Assembly: GCA_014529385.2 (NCBI GenBank)
Contig: CM043958.1
Span: 137,495,043-137,559,042, forward strand
Reading direction: 5' to 3'
Length of the DNA stretch: 64,000 nt
Origin: Adiantum capillus-veneris
Taxonomy: Eukaryota; Streptophyta; Polypodiopsida; Polypodiales; Pteridaceae
Shown here: positions 30,293-42,764 of the stretch, one piece after another
How the letters are laid out: each line of letters starts with the position of its first letter
Numbering within the stretch: position 1 is the first letter of the stretch
Position numbers and translations under genes: made by a program
Notes under the pieces: model-generated
Databases searched by the model: none
The model's input: the letters and a program-made list of their open reading frames with translations, nothing else
Told to the model about the DNA's origin: nothing

Positions 30293-33080
30293 TGCGCACG
30301 CACATGCACATGCCATCTATCAAATTGTCCCTTGTATATCACTTTTCTTTTTCCATCCATTGTTTCTCATCAAGTGTCTGGTTGCTTTAAGTTGCTGCTT
30401 TTTCTGGGGTTCTTTCTTCTGTATGTTTGCCCTAATATGCTTAGGTTCATGCTGAATTAGACAAGAACTGTTTGTGAATGGACCATCACAATTCTTTTTT
30501 TCTTTGGGTTGCAGGCATGACTGTAGTGACAAGAGTTCTACGATCCGTGAAGTGATTCTTCGGCACTCCTGATGTTTCGGTAGAGGGGCTTGCTTTCCTC
30601 ACTTACTCATTAATGGTTTTTAGCCTGAAATGGCTCAAAGGGGATGGCAGAATTGCACAATACCTGATGGTCACTCATCTGGTACTCTGATGTTTTGAAA
30701 TGGCTTGAATGTTCTACCTGTGTTTGGAGCTGGCTGCAGTAGTTCTAACTGAGTGCGGTGATTATAATTCAGCTGGGATGCCATTGCGTTTGGTAAGAAA
30801 GTGGCGAGTGTCTTCATATGGAGTGGTGAACGTTGGGGCAGTGGAGATTTATCGGGCTGTTAGCGTGGCTGCATGCTCTCATAACTGCGATGTTAAAAAC
30901 TCAATAGAGCTGTGCACTAAAGATTTTTCAACAATCTTTGCTGTCGTCTTACTCCCAGAATTGAGGAATACAGGTTGCTCAATGCAAATTTACGACTGCA
31001 AATGGATCATTGTATGGAAACCAAGTGGATGTAACGATTTTAATGTTTGGAAGGTTGCCGGAGATTAGTGTTGTTATTGCTGCTGGGTCTCTAGTATCTT
31101 TAGCGAAAATGTCAACTGACAGCCAGTGGAGAATTTGTTTGAAAGCTGGGCGAATGACAGCAGCAGAGCAACAACATGAGTAGTGTTTGACAGTTAATGT
31201 TTTGGTGGTGTCACCCTGGGAGGCAGAAGTGTTGGCATGACAATTGCTCTGTATAACATGCACTCAAGTTTGTGCTAACTGGTCATGATTATGGAAGGTT
31301 TTGTTGAGAGAGTATGTGTTAAAGCAGTGAGATATTTGCTTGAAGTCTAGATTCTCTGTACGGTGAACGAATGTATTGTTAACCTCTATTTATTGAGCCG
31401 CTTCCTCTAGATTAAGTCTGGCTTTTTTTTTTTTTGCAGACCTTCGGTTTTTTTAGCTTGGGTCAAGATTATTAGGTTGTGGTGAATGTGGGGCTAGAGT
31501 TTGGTGAAAATGATTTTGGTAGTGGACACTTGGAAATCACTTTTGATTATTGCATTTGGAAATCTTCTCTATTGCCTCTTCAACTGAAGCTAATTACTGT
31601 TCATATCTTGCACCTATGGCCAATTTTGGGCGATCTTCACTATTCCACCATTTTTTCTCTTACCATTATCGATTCTAGTTCCAAGAGTTATATCGGGCTG
31701 GCCCATACTATCTTGTTTTATAATGCTGTGTGATGTCCTCGAGGACGGTCTGTGTTAGTGCCTCACCAAAGGCAATCACAAATATTGCATTTGGATGTTT
31801 GAGATCTTACTTTCAATTGGCTGAAGTGTTATCAAATGCAAATATTATAGATTGTGCTTGCTTGCAGCTACATACTTAGTTGCACTTATTCTTATGGTAA
31901 TGTGTTTATCCCACTGTGTTCAGTAGTGGTTGGGCTTGTATGGTGTGAATGTGCCATCAACAGAACCAAATCTATTGCTGATGCAGGTCCAATTGTTTGC
32001 AGCACCCTTACACGCCAATCTTTGACTCGTGGCACTCTTCTATCACCCAATTGCAGTAGATTCCCGATTGCATTTCCCTCTTGCAAGACTTGTCGGGTTG
32101 GTCTTGTAGGTTTGTTGGTGCCGTTGCTAAGACATTAAGAAGTCTACTAAGTCTTCTTGTTGCTAAGGTCATGTCCCTAGTACTAATATTTAACAAATTT
32201 TTCTGACTGGACAAGAATTTGCAAGATTTGGAATGCTTGCTTGTGGTAATAATCCTGTTGACTACAGCGACTTTGGTTGGGTTGTTTCTATTAACACTCG
32301 AAGATTGACTTCTAGAGAATTGTCATATGATACTTGTAATCACTTTCGACGAGTGATGAGGGAATACAGAGAACACAATCTGCAAAACTTAGGGACTTTG
32401 GAGCTCTTCTTGTCAGAGCTTTGGAGATGTTTGGGGATTCACTGTCCTTCCGTATAATATCATGCGAGTGTAAGGAAGGGGTGTTTTCAATAGGGGCACA
32501 ATTAGCATATACAACACTTATTTTTCCATATCTAGCAGTTTTTTTTTTGTGTTCGTGTGTCTGGGAGTGGGAGGGGGTGGGGGGCAACTGTCAATCACAC
32601 AAATTAAAATACCTCTTAAAACACGCAATTTTTAAATCAAAATTTCTAAATGTCCTAAAACATTTCCAATTGAAAATTCTTATCATTTTTGCAAACGTCT
32701 CTGTAGATATTAATTTTTGTAGCCCTTCAGCATAATAGAAAATGCTCCATTTTGCGGTGTAAACACTATACCCTCATGTCGCACAGTGCTCAAAAACCCT
32801 ATGCTCTTGAGTGTATTCCCACCTACAAATTGAGAGGTAACTCTTAACTTTCAATTTCAAAGCTGAGTTGATCAAAACATTTAGAGAAAGTTTTAGAAAC
32901 CAATAATTGGCTAAACATGATAATATAGATGTTTACGCTAGTATTAGCCCAAAGTAAATCAACAAGGTGAGGAAGCACAAAGGCATGCTAAGTTAAGGGG
33001 AGTATGAGATTTATGAAGAGAGTTTTAATAAATGCTTAAAATCACATGGAATTATTGTTGTGTTTTAATAGAAATTATAT
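30293..33080. other. No gene recognised, AT-rich
   Basis: Several short open frames on both strands, the longest 119 codons (30709-31068), none with a recognisable domain. A T-run lies at 31422-31434. I see nothing else that I can support. Confidence 0.5.
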
Positions 33081-33084
33081 TATC

Positions 33085-33600
33085 CATTATATATACATAA
33101 GAAAAAATGTTTACCAAAATATCCATGTAGTTTGTAAAAATTTCCAAAATACTTCTTAGATTTCAAAACTTCCAAAAATACCCCCAATATTATGTCATAA
33201 ATTTCCAAATACCCTTCAAATTTTCCAAAATTCCCAAAAACCCCTAGTTGTGATATTAAATATCTCCAAAGATTAAAAAAATTGTAGGCTTTCATAAGAA
33301 GATTGATTGCCTATGAATACAAGATGCTAAAACTAGAATTTTGAGTTAGTTATGTAGGCTTTAGAGATTAATTGTTTCATTAGTTTTAGACATATTGGCC
33401 TTCTTTGCGAAGTAATTTGTGACAAATTACACGCTAATCATTCAAAAGCGCATCTCAATTGTCAAAAAGGAATAATCATTAAAACATTTTGAACAATCCA
33501 ACCAAAATAGATACAAGGGTATTTTGGAAATCTTTGGAACTTGAGGGATATTTTGGGATTTTTCACACATTAGGGGTGTATTTTGGTGATCTTTCAAAAT
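33085..33600. repeat. Inverted pair of CCAAAATA-type repeat blocks
   Basis: 33110-33250 holds degenerate repeats of TTTCCAAAATAC(C/T)C; 33505-33590 holds the reverse sense (GGGTATTTTGGAAATCTTTGG, GGATATTTTGGGATTTTT, GTGTATTTTGGTGATC). The arrangement could fold back and may be a MITE-like remnant. Confidence 0.6.
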
Positions 33601-34249
33601 AATAAAGTGAAAGGTGTACATTGCCCGTCATCATTTGAAACCAAAATAAAATAAAATAAAAACAATAAAACAAAAAGATACATTGAAAAACTAAAACAAA
33701 AGAATATTTAATGTCTATGTAAAAAAGGTAGATTCAATAAGCATAGAAATTTTTGTGAAGTCTTTAAATGAAAGGACTCTTTATGAATCAAAATATTAAA
33801 AAACAAATATTGAATCGACACTTCACAATATGGATCAAACTATTATGTATACACCCTTTATTCCTGCTATAGCCTTTTATACAAAAAATGAATGCAGCTC
33901 TCAGAAATAGCATTTGAAAGGACATGATGTCTTTTTCTTTAAGACTTTTAAGGATTTTTGAGGGACATGTTTCACAACTAGAATTGAACAACCTTCATCC
34001 AATAAAAATATTGAAGTCACATTAGTTTCAACCCCAATAAGTTAAGGTTCACAGTGGAAATGCTTTCTTGTTGTTGTATAGACAAAAGTTTCTAAAGGAC
34101 AACTTTTTTCCTTGAATGACAAGCAATCGCAAATTAAAGATTCTTCAATACTTTTTATTTTTTTAACATCTTAAATGAATCTTATGATTTTCACTCCATA
34201 ATAGGTACCTCATCGTTAGGGTCTATGCATTAGTTTTAGAAATGAGACA
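33601..34249. other. No gene recognised
   Basis: AT-rich sequence with short A-rich runs (AAATAAAATAAAATAAAAAC near 33643). No protein motif seen. Confidence 0.5.
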
Positions 34250-34755
34250 ATCTTTGTTGCTAAAATGATCCTTATTGGGCTAAAATTTCAAAATCTTGGC
34301 TATTTTTAAAGGTTTTCTTGAAGAAAGTTGCTAAAATTTGACAAGTTTCGGTGTTAAAATTGGCTACATCTTTAAGTTTTCACTAAAAATTCGAAAAAGT
34401 TTTGAGCGTGAATTTTTTTCCTCTGGTTATGCTATTACAACCTAGCAACCAAGTCTGTTGATTAAAATGTCATGATAGACTTAAATTCCAGATAATGGTT
34501 GTGTAATGGATCCATGGATTTAGAATAAATGTTTGTTGACATGTGGGATCCTATTGAACCAATGTTCACATAAAATCGGCCTTTAGTGCATTTTCAACCG
34601 GCTAAAATTTGAAAACCTAGGCTAGGGACTGAGTTTGCCTTGAAGAAACTGGTAAAGAATACAAGTTTTAGGGAGAAACTTAAAAAATTCTTCAAATTTT
34701 GACAAAAAAATTGGAAGAATTCTAGGTATGCCCTTTTCCTCTCTGGTTAGGAAAA
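34250..34755 (+). repeat. Diverged direct duplication
   Basis: 34262-34440 and 34575-34755 share ordered landmarks: GGCTAAAATTT.AAAA.C..GGCT, TTGAAGAAA.T, a long A/T-rich middle and CCTCTGGTTA. They are clearly related but heavily diverged. Confidence 0.6.
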
Positions 34756-34999
34756 AAGTTTTTGGTGAGAAGTACTATCTCACGTGAAGTGGGGCTTGAA
34801 CTCATCATGATTGTGTTTAGTTTACATATTTTGATACTTTCACAACATTAGATCAATTGGTGTTACAAATGCTTTGACGTGTAGCCTTTATATTATATTA
34901 TAGCCCGTGAATTTTATTTGCTTCTTAACTATCAACTATGAAGAGTTCAAAGCACCTATGTAATTAATTTTTTTTAAAAAAGTTTTGCAGTAAACTAGG

Positions 35000-35056
<57 letters not shown>

Positions 35057-35375
35057 CCGAACCAACCAACTTGGGCCATGAAATAGATGATTACACAATG
35101 GGGGCTATGTGTTTCTTATATACTAGCCTAAGGGCCCCTCAACAAATTGCCTCACTTAAAAGTTTGAAAAATAAGTAAAATAAATACCTAAAGCCAAAAT
35201 AAATATTGACATGACATTGGGCCATTCACTTGAGATGCTATAACTTTAACACCCTCTTTGCAGCTCATAATGGACATATGTAGGAAGGCCAACTCGATGA
35301 AGAAGCTACCATGGACACCCTAGTAGTACATCTACTATCAAATATGCCTTTAATTTGCAACTACCAACCCACTCC
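34756..35375. other. No gene; (GA)n tract at 35005-35053
   Basis: Apart from about 48 bases of pure GA repeat (35005-35053) only AT-rich sequence without motif was seen. Confidence 0.6.
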
Positions 35376-35943
35376 TCAGAAAAATGCCATCTTAAGCATG
35401 GGTTGCCTCACAAAAAATTGAAATGTAGACCATAACACATCCAAGAATCCCCATTCGTGAACTATGAACACATCACGTCCACACTTTTCTAGACAATGAA
35501 CTTTTAAAACACATCGTATCCATAATCTGGCCAACAACAATGGATTGTGTGCACACATCCATAGTGTTTTGTATACGTTGTGTTGGGTCCTTGCCAGATG
35601 CATGTGCCTTGAACTCCAACACATGGGTCCAAATCGTTCGTTAGGGAGATTCTTTTGCCCTCTCTACCGCTCATAAGCCTCTCTCTAGCTAAAGCATGTT
35701 GTAGTAAACACTGCCCGTAGCCAAGGCCAATGTGGTTGCTGCCACGTGAGACATGTCGTTTTTCTCAATGGAATTCTGGTCACCACTGTCCTCATCAAGC
35801 TTCCCTTTTCCTTTGCCCTTTTTTGAACCTTGAACCTTGCCCTTGGAGACAATGATGGCTTCCACTTCAATGGGAAAATAGCCGAGATTATCACTCTCTA
35901 GATTTTCCCTCATGATTTTCAAGCGTAATTCTCTGGCCGCCAT
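35376..35943 (-). other. Protein-like minus-strand stretch, unknown
   Basis: Two frames look protein-like: 35943-35689 starts MAARELRLKIMRENLESDNL and has a lysine/glycine-rich stretch (KGKGKGK); 35624-35376 is hydrophobic and Cys-rich with no stop for 82 codons. They are in different frames and no domain is recognised. This could be a decayed host-gene or transposon fragment, or chance. The LINE ORF1 traces begin beyond it on the other strand. Confidence 0.25.
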
Positions 35944-36215
35944 CTTACACTCCTATAGAAACTTCGTAAACAACAAGGTAGCTACCTGGGCATTGGATGG
36001 TATACTTTCTACATCTGAGAATTGATCTTGGTCCAAAATGGTTCTTTTCTTGTAGAACCTTCAATCCCTAGAGGGTGAATCTACTTAAAAACAGTGGATG
36101 ATGCATTTATTCAATTAACAGTTTGACCCCCCACTAATCGAGAACACTTTGTATTTGCTATCAGACAAAACCCCTTAACAGTCTCGCCAAGTTGGCTAGC
36201 TCGACACTAGTCTTC

Positions 36216-36640
36216 GTGTTTATGGGCAGGGTACCCACCAAAGCCAAACTCATAAATTGGCTATAACGCACTAATGTCCTCAATCACAGTGGATCAATTG
36301 TGATTTCCCGATACCTTGCAAAAGGCTTCTTCTCAATACCTGTTAACGATCAGGAAATAGTGGCTAAAAACTTAGCCAAAAGCCCCCTGTTCTTCAACCA
36401 GGCACCAAAATGCGTACTTCCTTGGGATCCTTCTTTGAATCCACTGATGCATTCAAACACATGTGCCTGGTGCGGGTGTTCATAAACCTCCCGTTGTGGT
36501 TGAGGAACAAATTGAAAGACTTGGCAACATCCCCTGGTACCTCACTATTTGTGCCATCTACAAGGGCAGCAGGTTCAATAACAAATAAGGTTTGCATATG
36601 GTGGGACCTCAGAAAGCCCTAGCCCAAGAACATTGTAGTG
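36216..36640 (+). pseudogene. LINE ORF1 remnant (DUF4283-like)
   Basis: The frame near 36224 reads GRVPTKAKLINWL, then a stop, then RYLAKGFFSIPVNDQE and LFFNQAPKCVLPWDPSLNP. This is the pattern of plant LINE ORF1 proteins (G-F-F-x-I ... P ... L-x-W-D-P). After a frameshift near 36440-36480 the second part, VRVFINLPLWLRNKLKDLA followed by GTSLFV and WWDLRKP, matches the following conserved segment (W-V-R-x-x-N-L-P ... G-T-x-L ... D-L-x-K-P). ORF1 of LINEs binds the element's RNA. Not functional. Confidence 0.7.
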
Positions 36641-37239
36641 AATGTGGGGGCCAACGTGAAGTTCATCCCATTGGACTTTGGTACCTTTTTTGGTGGATGC
36701 TTAAAGTGTAACAAATCCAGGAACTTTGCAAGGTATTGTTCGCTGCCTCGATCATGGCAGTAGGCTATATTGATGGGAAAAAAGACAAGCCAGCAACACC
36801 TCAGACATCTACTAAAAAATGGGGGCCCCACCACATAACGTTATCGAACAATTAGGGAAGGATAAGCAGCTTAATGAGAACATCAAAAACCTAGAGAAAT
36901 AAGAGAAGCCCTTGCAATCCCACAATAGCAATGGAAAGGCCACCCTATGATATCGATTCTCGTCCACCGTCCATTAGAAAACGAAAACCCCAGTGTTCCA
37001 ATTCTTTTTTGTTGTCACCCTCCTTTAGGAAGGAGGACGAAGGTTGGCAGCATGTATCCAAACATTTCCTATAAGCGGTTTAAATCCCAAGAATATCATC
37101 ACAAATAAGATGGCAAGCTCACAGACTATGTGGGAAAGTGCCAATGGAGGAGGACATCAAGAAAGAGATCATTGAGGAAGATTCCTTGAAGTGGAGGAGT
37201 TTGTACCCATCTCTCAATAATGTTCGTACCCCTTTCTCA

Positions 37240-37990
37240 ATAATGGAAGATGCCACTATCCAGTCATGGAATGTGAAAGGTTTAAAAACTTGGAAGAAGA
37301 ACACCCTCTTATGGGAGGAAGTTAGAAAAGATAAGGAAGTTAACTATTTAACCCATCCAAGAGCATCACCTCTATGCTTCCAGCAAAAGTAAGCAAGCAA
37401 TGGGGAAGAAGATGGTATTTTATGGAGAAGGAGTTGATGGGTACAATGCTACCCTCACAACTGTAGACAAGGCCCTAGAGCCTAAGGTGGTCTAAAATCA
37501 TCCATCCACAAGAGCTCTAGGAGTGAGGGTCCATTGGGTGATCAACCAATCACCATTATTAACATATATGGCACTTGCACTGCTAAGGAAAGAGCAATTT
37601 GTGGGTGTACCTCAAAGACACCCCTGTAGAAGAGGAATGGATCCTTATTGGAGAGTTTAATATGGTGGAGAAGAGAAAGGACAGAAGACGCTCCTTAAGT
37701 CTGCTAACTAGATATGAAAAAAGAAAATGGCTAAGGTTGTGTGGGAAATGGGAAATGGTTGACATGTGGGAGGCTGGTGCTTGGAACAACATGTCAGGCT
37801 TTACGTACACAAGTCTGCAGTATGACCAAACCGCATCTCGGCTTGACAAGTTCTACTACTCTCATCAAGCCGACCAGATTCTATTGCTACTTGAAATGAA
37901 GGTGGTAACCTTACAGTCTCTGTCAGATCACTTGCCACTTTTCATGAAACTCAAAAAATCCAAAGGAGAAGGACAATACCCCAAAGGTCT
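37240..37990 (+). pseudogene. LINE ORF2 endonuclease remnant
   Basis: SWNVKGLKTWKKNTLLWEEV (from about 37265) is the typical start of the apurinic-type endonuclease. WILIGEFNMVEKRKDR (GEFN at 37650-37661) and LSDHLPLF (SDH at 37924-37932) are the later catalytic motifs. The middle, including the catalytic Glu/Thr segment, is missing or shifted (37390-37600). The endonuclease nicks target DNA for target-primed reverse transcription. Confidence 0.8.
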
Positions 37991-38011
37991 AAGAAGCTAC
38001 TTATTATAGGG

Positions 38012-38450
38012 GTGCTCCTTTTCAAAGATTCTCTTTTCAAAAGCCTAGTCAATAAAGCTATGAGCAAGCTTTGTAAAGAAGTTGATTCAACAAACCCTAA
38101 AGCTTGGGATACCTTTGCCAGGAGCATTCAAAAAGCGGTAAAAAATTCAGGCCCAAGAATGAAGAAGTCCTACGAGGAGAGTCTGAAGCAACTTGCAGAT
38201 AAAGTAGAACGACTAACCACTAAAAAACAGGAAAGGTCAATCTCCAAAGCTGAGCACAAAAGGTGGCTGGAAGCAAAAAATAACCTGTCCGAACAACAAC
38301 TTGAGGAAGTTAGGAAGGCTAGATTATTATCCAATGAAACCTACCTATAGCGAGAGGTGGCTAATGAAGCAAACTTCTTCAGGGCCCTAAAAGTCAAGAG
38401 AAGTAGAGACCTTCTCCACTCGCTCACATATGGGTAAGGTAATGTAGTGA
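38012..38450 (+). pseudogene. LINE ORF2 linker between endonuclease and RT
   Basis: A Lys/Glu-rich, probably helical region (KAWDTFARSIQKAVKNSG, KQLADKVERLTTKKQ, SNETYL then a stop and REVANEANFFRALKVKRSR). It corresponds in position to the spacer of plant LINE ORF2. Confidence 0.6.
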
Positions 38451-38635
38451 AGGACCAAGATAAAATGGCTAAATTGATGTTGGACCACTTATCCCAAATC
38501 AGAGGCAAGCACTCCCTTGAAGTGAATGAAGCCAGGAAACTCTTCTCAGGAGTGTCAAGAAGACGATACCTCAATTATAAGCCAACTCGCTTGAGAAGGC
38601 TTTTACTGAGGAGAAATGCTCCTCTGTGCTACATG

Positions 38636-39660
38636 CATGAAGTCCCCTGGATGGGACGGATTGACTACTAAGTTCTTGGAAGAATTTTGGGAGGATCTTA
38701 AGTCCTAGATCATGTGAATGACTAACCCGGCCTTGGTCGATGGAGTCCTAGAACAAGCATAAAAAGGGACCTAATAAAATCTACCCCAAAGCAAATCTGT
38801 TGCTCTTAGCTGAAACACTCCTGTCCCATTACTATGATGTTAGCGATATATAAAATTATTTCCAAAATAGCCCTTAGGCTCTCTCCCATCTTGGACAAAG
38901 CAATTACTCCTCGCCAACATGGATTTATCATCTCAAAGGAAAGTAAATATATGATAACATTTTGGTAGCAATGGTTGGCGTAGGGTACACAACCTCCACC
39001 AAGAAAGAGTCTATCCTGCTTCAGCTGGATGTAGACAAATCCTATGACCCGATCACATGGTCATTCATAGAAGATGTCATGAAATCTTTGGGCTTTGGGC
39101 CGTGATTGTGTCGGTTGGTTCACCCTTGGTGCTAGCAGCCAATCTGAGCTCCTTTTTAATAATAGAATTGTGGGTGCATGCATTTGAAGTCAAATAATCA
39201 ATCAAGCAAAGATATCTGCTAGCCCCATTTCCATTTTCCATCGGCTCCCATCCTCTACTTACCATGTTTGAAGACAGTGCTGCAAGAGGGGAGATCCACA
39301 AGCTGACCCTGCCTAACAATGACCAACTATTAGAGAAATTTTTAAAGGATGACTCTCTTCTCTTCCTCAAAGCTTGCTTTTGGATAATTAGGAAGGCTCT
39401 AGAGATTGTGCAAACATTTGCCACATCCTCGAGGTCGAAGTGCAACATTGAAAAATCTAGGTTGATTTCACTTGTAAAAAATGACTCCTTTGATGCATCT
39501 ATGTAGACTGGAGATATAGTATCAAAAGGAAAGATCTTCTGTCACCCGGGTGGTCCGCTGGGGGTTAACGTAAGGCACAAGCAAAGATTCCAATGGGTCT
39601 TAGATAAGATAAGCAACAAGATGAAAATGTGAGAGTATGTCCCACCTCCCTTCTCGAGCA
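38636..39660 (+). pseudogene. LINE ORF2 reverse transcriptase remnant
   Basis: SPGWDGLTTKFLEEFWEDLK (38645-38705) is RT block 0/1. MLAIYKIISKIALRLSPILD and ITPRQHGFI (38835-38930) follow. LLQLDVDKSYDPITWSFIED (first catalytic Asp near 39028) lies next; KDDSLLFL with the Asp pair at 39348-39353 replaces the usual (F/Y)ADD; SKCNIEKSRL comes after. Stops and frameshifts separate the blocks. RT copies LINE RNA at the nicked target. Confidence 0.82.
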
Positions 39661-39779
39661 GGGTGAAGTGATCAATTCGTTTATGCTCTCGTACATAGCC
39701 TTTACTGGTCCGCTCCTCAAGTTAGCCAAGTGTGACTAGAAAGAATTCTTGAAAATGGTGAAAAGATGCTTATGGAAAA

Positions 39780-40490
39780 TTACACCAAAGACTTGATGCC
39801 CTAGCAGTGGGCCAAATGGGAGTCTATCATGAGACTAGTGGAGCAAGGTGGCATCGGGATCCTCAACTTTGCTATCCACGCAGAGGCTCAGTGTGCCAAA
39901 TTTGTGACCTCAATCACTAAGCAAGACCATATGTGCCAAATTTGCGACCTCAATCAATAAGCAAGACCAGACGTGGGCTATTATGACAAAGGACATGATT
40001 GACAAGGTGAAACTTTTCTCTCAAGGTGTCCAATGGAAAGACCTAGAGGTGCATGACAAATTGCTTACCCCTCAATGGACCAACCTAAGACTAGGAGACA
40101 TAACAGGCAAGCTAGAACAAAAGTGTACTAGAGAAACGAAGGCTTTGGAGTGGATAGAGATAAGTAGGTATTTCAAAAATCCATAACTCATTAGTCCCGT
40201 TGGTTCTCTAAAGCAGGAAGCATCTTATTGAACCCATTCTGGAGAGAAATTGCAAAAAAGATCAATAAGAAAGGGCTCAAACGACTGCTTATTTTTGGGA
40301 TAGCAACAACAAGAGATGGAAAGGAAGAGAACAATTGGCTACCCAGTTCCACCCTGATGGGATTGAAAGACTGATGATCAAAAAAGCTGTTGAAGGGCTT
40401 GAGAGCTCCTTATTGCATGTATGCGAGTCCAAGTTCAAGTGGAAAGCGTGGTGGTGGCCCAAGAGCAGACACTTCTTTATATTGCAAACC
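39780..40490 (+). pseudogene. LINE ORF2 C-terminal region, broken
   Basis: It contains GGIGILNFAIHAEAQCAKF and a later open stretch 39983-40186 (DLEVHDKLLTPQWTNLRLGD), both with counterparts in the copy at 60.8-61.1 kb. A 40-bp tandem duplication (GTGCCAAATTTG(T/C)GACCTC at 39893 and 39933) breaks it. The terminal Cys-rich domain seen in the 61-kb copy is absent here. A G-run lies at 40497-40507. Confidence 0.7.
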
Positions 40491-42726
40491 AGAGGCGGGG
40501 GGGGGGCATAGAGAGGCCATAGATGAGGAGGGTAGCCCCCTCCAAGTTCCTCATAGCAGAGAGAATCGCCTTCCAGCACCTCTACGCACATGATCCCCAT
40601 CATGCTATATCTTCACCACACCCTATCGTAGCACCATCTTCAAGCTCCTCAACTTCATGCCTTACAGATTGCAGGGAAAACGATGGAGCTGCTCCAACAA
40701 AACCCTTACCTCCAAATATTCATCTTAGCTTCTATCCTTAACTTTTCTATGGTTTTCCATGTCTATGATTGGGTGACTATGAATTTCCATGTCTATGATC
40801 CAAAGCTGGCTTTCATTTTCCTTCCTCTTTCTCTATCATTTGAAATGCTTCAGGACATTGTGTGAGCCATGGTTGATATCGCATCATGCAAGAACTACTC
40901 ACAATTTCCACTTGCAAAATCAAAGAGGAGAACATGGATGTTGGATTCACAATATCTCTTTTGGCAATTTTTGAATGGAGTTGTGGTCAAACACGATTGT
41001 GAGTTATCGGACTTCCGTGGCTACATGGAAGATGAGGCTCAAGTGAATTGAAATGCAATTCAAGAGGTGTAAAATGGAGGGGGAAAAATGTAATGCATGG
41101 AAGGGAATGCCCGTGCAAGTGGCATCAAAAACACATCTTTCAACTTCGCTTCAAGTATGTTGTAAAACATGCTCAACAAGACAATGTGCGTAAAGTGGAG
41201 AACAACAACATTAAAAGAAGTGGAAATTGTTAAGGCAAAATTGATACGATAATGGTGGTGCAATGGGCATGTCCAAAATCAATACATCCCAATGATGGTT
41301 ATATGGATGAGCTAGTGGAAGATACAAATAGCACACTGGGTGCCATTAGAAAATTTTTGGACCTCATATGGGCCTTGTAAAGGACTTTGATTAAGTTGCT
41401 AACTTGTGGGTGCTTAAGGAGACATGAGAAACCACCAAGTGGTTTTTGGCCTCTTGAATGCACCCCTCTTCCTCTTGTAAGGACTATAATAGCCTTGTGG
41501 CTCTACTTTTGAGTTGCAAGTTTAAAAAAAATGTTTAAAAATGCTAGATTCAAATCTTCATAGGGATTTTAAAAGAGGTTGAATATTTAATAGCCAATAG
41601 GTTTCTCAATAAGGCTTTCAAATTTTTTTGGAAAAAAAGGTGTATGTATGACTCTCACTCTATAATAGAATATGATGAGAGATGGATCTTATTAGTATAT
41701 GCCATTGGGAGTCTGATGATGATGACTACTATTGGGCATTGCCTTAAATTTCTCTCGCATGGTCTCCTCTTTATACAACAAAATGTATGGAGGATTTCTA
41801 GCATGTGTGCCAGTTTGGCCACACCACACATGAACGCTACTTTTGCCCGCCTTTGAGTCTCTAATATGGCCACGCCATGTGTATGAGACCACTTAGTCTT
41901 AACTTTCAACATTTAAAAACCTCTTACTTGAATTGTGGTTGCCACCATTTTCAAGTTCCAAACTTGAATATTCCCTTAATATTTTAAACTTTGTGCCAGG
42001 AAGGATCCTACCCTCCATAACATCTTTGACAAGTGAAACATACCCTCCGTAACATCTTTGAAAATTGAAACCATAGTGAAGCCTTCCACAAAGTGGTTTT
42101 GGTTGGCTAACCATGAAAAATAGAGGAAAAAAATTGACATACCTATTGCTTCCTAGGTAGTAGGTGGTTGATCCATTCCTAATCACTCCTTAATCAAAAG
42201 AGCTCAATTGGAGTCAAAATTTTCTTAATGCAATGAAAACAATTGTCAGAGTCAAGATACGAGAGTTGATTGGTAGGTGAAGGTTTTGAAGAAAGATATC
42301 TCTTTTATGACACATGCACAACAAACATGAAAAATACAATTCTACAAAGAACAAAAACCATATCTTACTCATTAGGAAACCACATTGGGTTTGGGAATAG
42401 TTTACAACTTGATTGGCTAGGGTGCTCCCAAGATGGCCACCCATGCTTTCTCATTTAGGTTGCAATCTAGCCATGCCAAATTGTGGCTAGCTAGACCATT
42501 TGAATGTCTTATAATTTTGTTTCTAGGGTGCCCTATCGTAGGGCTTCTTTTCCATATTTAGATTTATAGATTGTGGGTTTTTGCTATGTTTGATCTACTG
42601 GGATTTATTTCCATATAGAGTTAGCCCTGCCCCCTCTCTCAAAGCATCGAGCATTTGTGTGGTGCCATCCCCATGGGGAGTGCACCTTGGTCCAGAGAAT
42701 GGGCAGCTTGCCCTTTGCATTTTCAT

Positions 42727-42729
<3 letters not shown>
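40491..42729. other. No gene recognised
   Basis: Only short frames without motif. Small direct repeats occur (TTTCCATGTCTATGAT near 40754 and 40784; CATACCCTCC(G/A)TAACATC near 42007 and 42040). Confidence 0.5.

Positions 42730-42762
<33 letters not shown>
42730..42762. repeat. (CT)n microsatellite
   Basis: About 16 uninterrupted CT units. Confidence 0.95.

Positions 42763-42764
<2 letters not shown>

Larger units (their letters stand above)
36180..40500 (+). mobile_element. Degenerate plant LINE (L1-type), plus strand
   Basis: In order: ORF1 traces (36210-36640), endonuclease (37240-37960), reverse transcriptase (38640-39660) and a C-terminal part (39800-40480). Many stops and frameshifts show an old copy. 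A second copy of the same family at 60630-62057 matches from 39690 onward (CATAGCCTT(T/C)ACT) and extends the C-terminus. Exact ends and target duplication were not found. Confidence 0.82.

Noticed and set aside
30709-31068. 119-codon open frame as a host gene
   Set aside because: No recognisable domain, no exon structure or neighbouring coding pattern, and no support beyond the absence of stops.
40754-41270. Small secreted or membrane peptides
   Set aside because: Short frames, no consistent coding signal and no motif.
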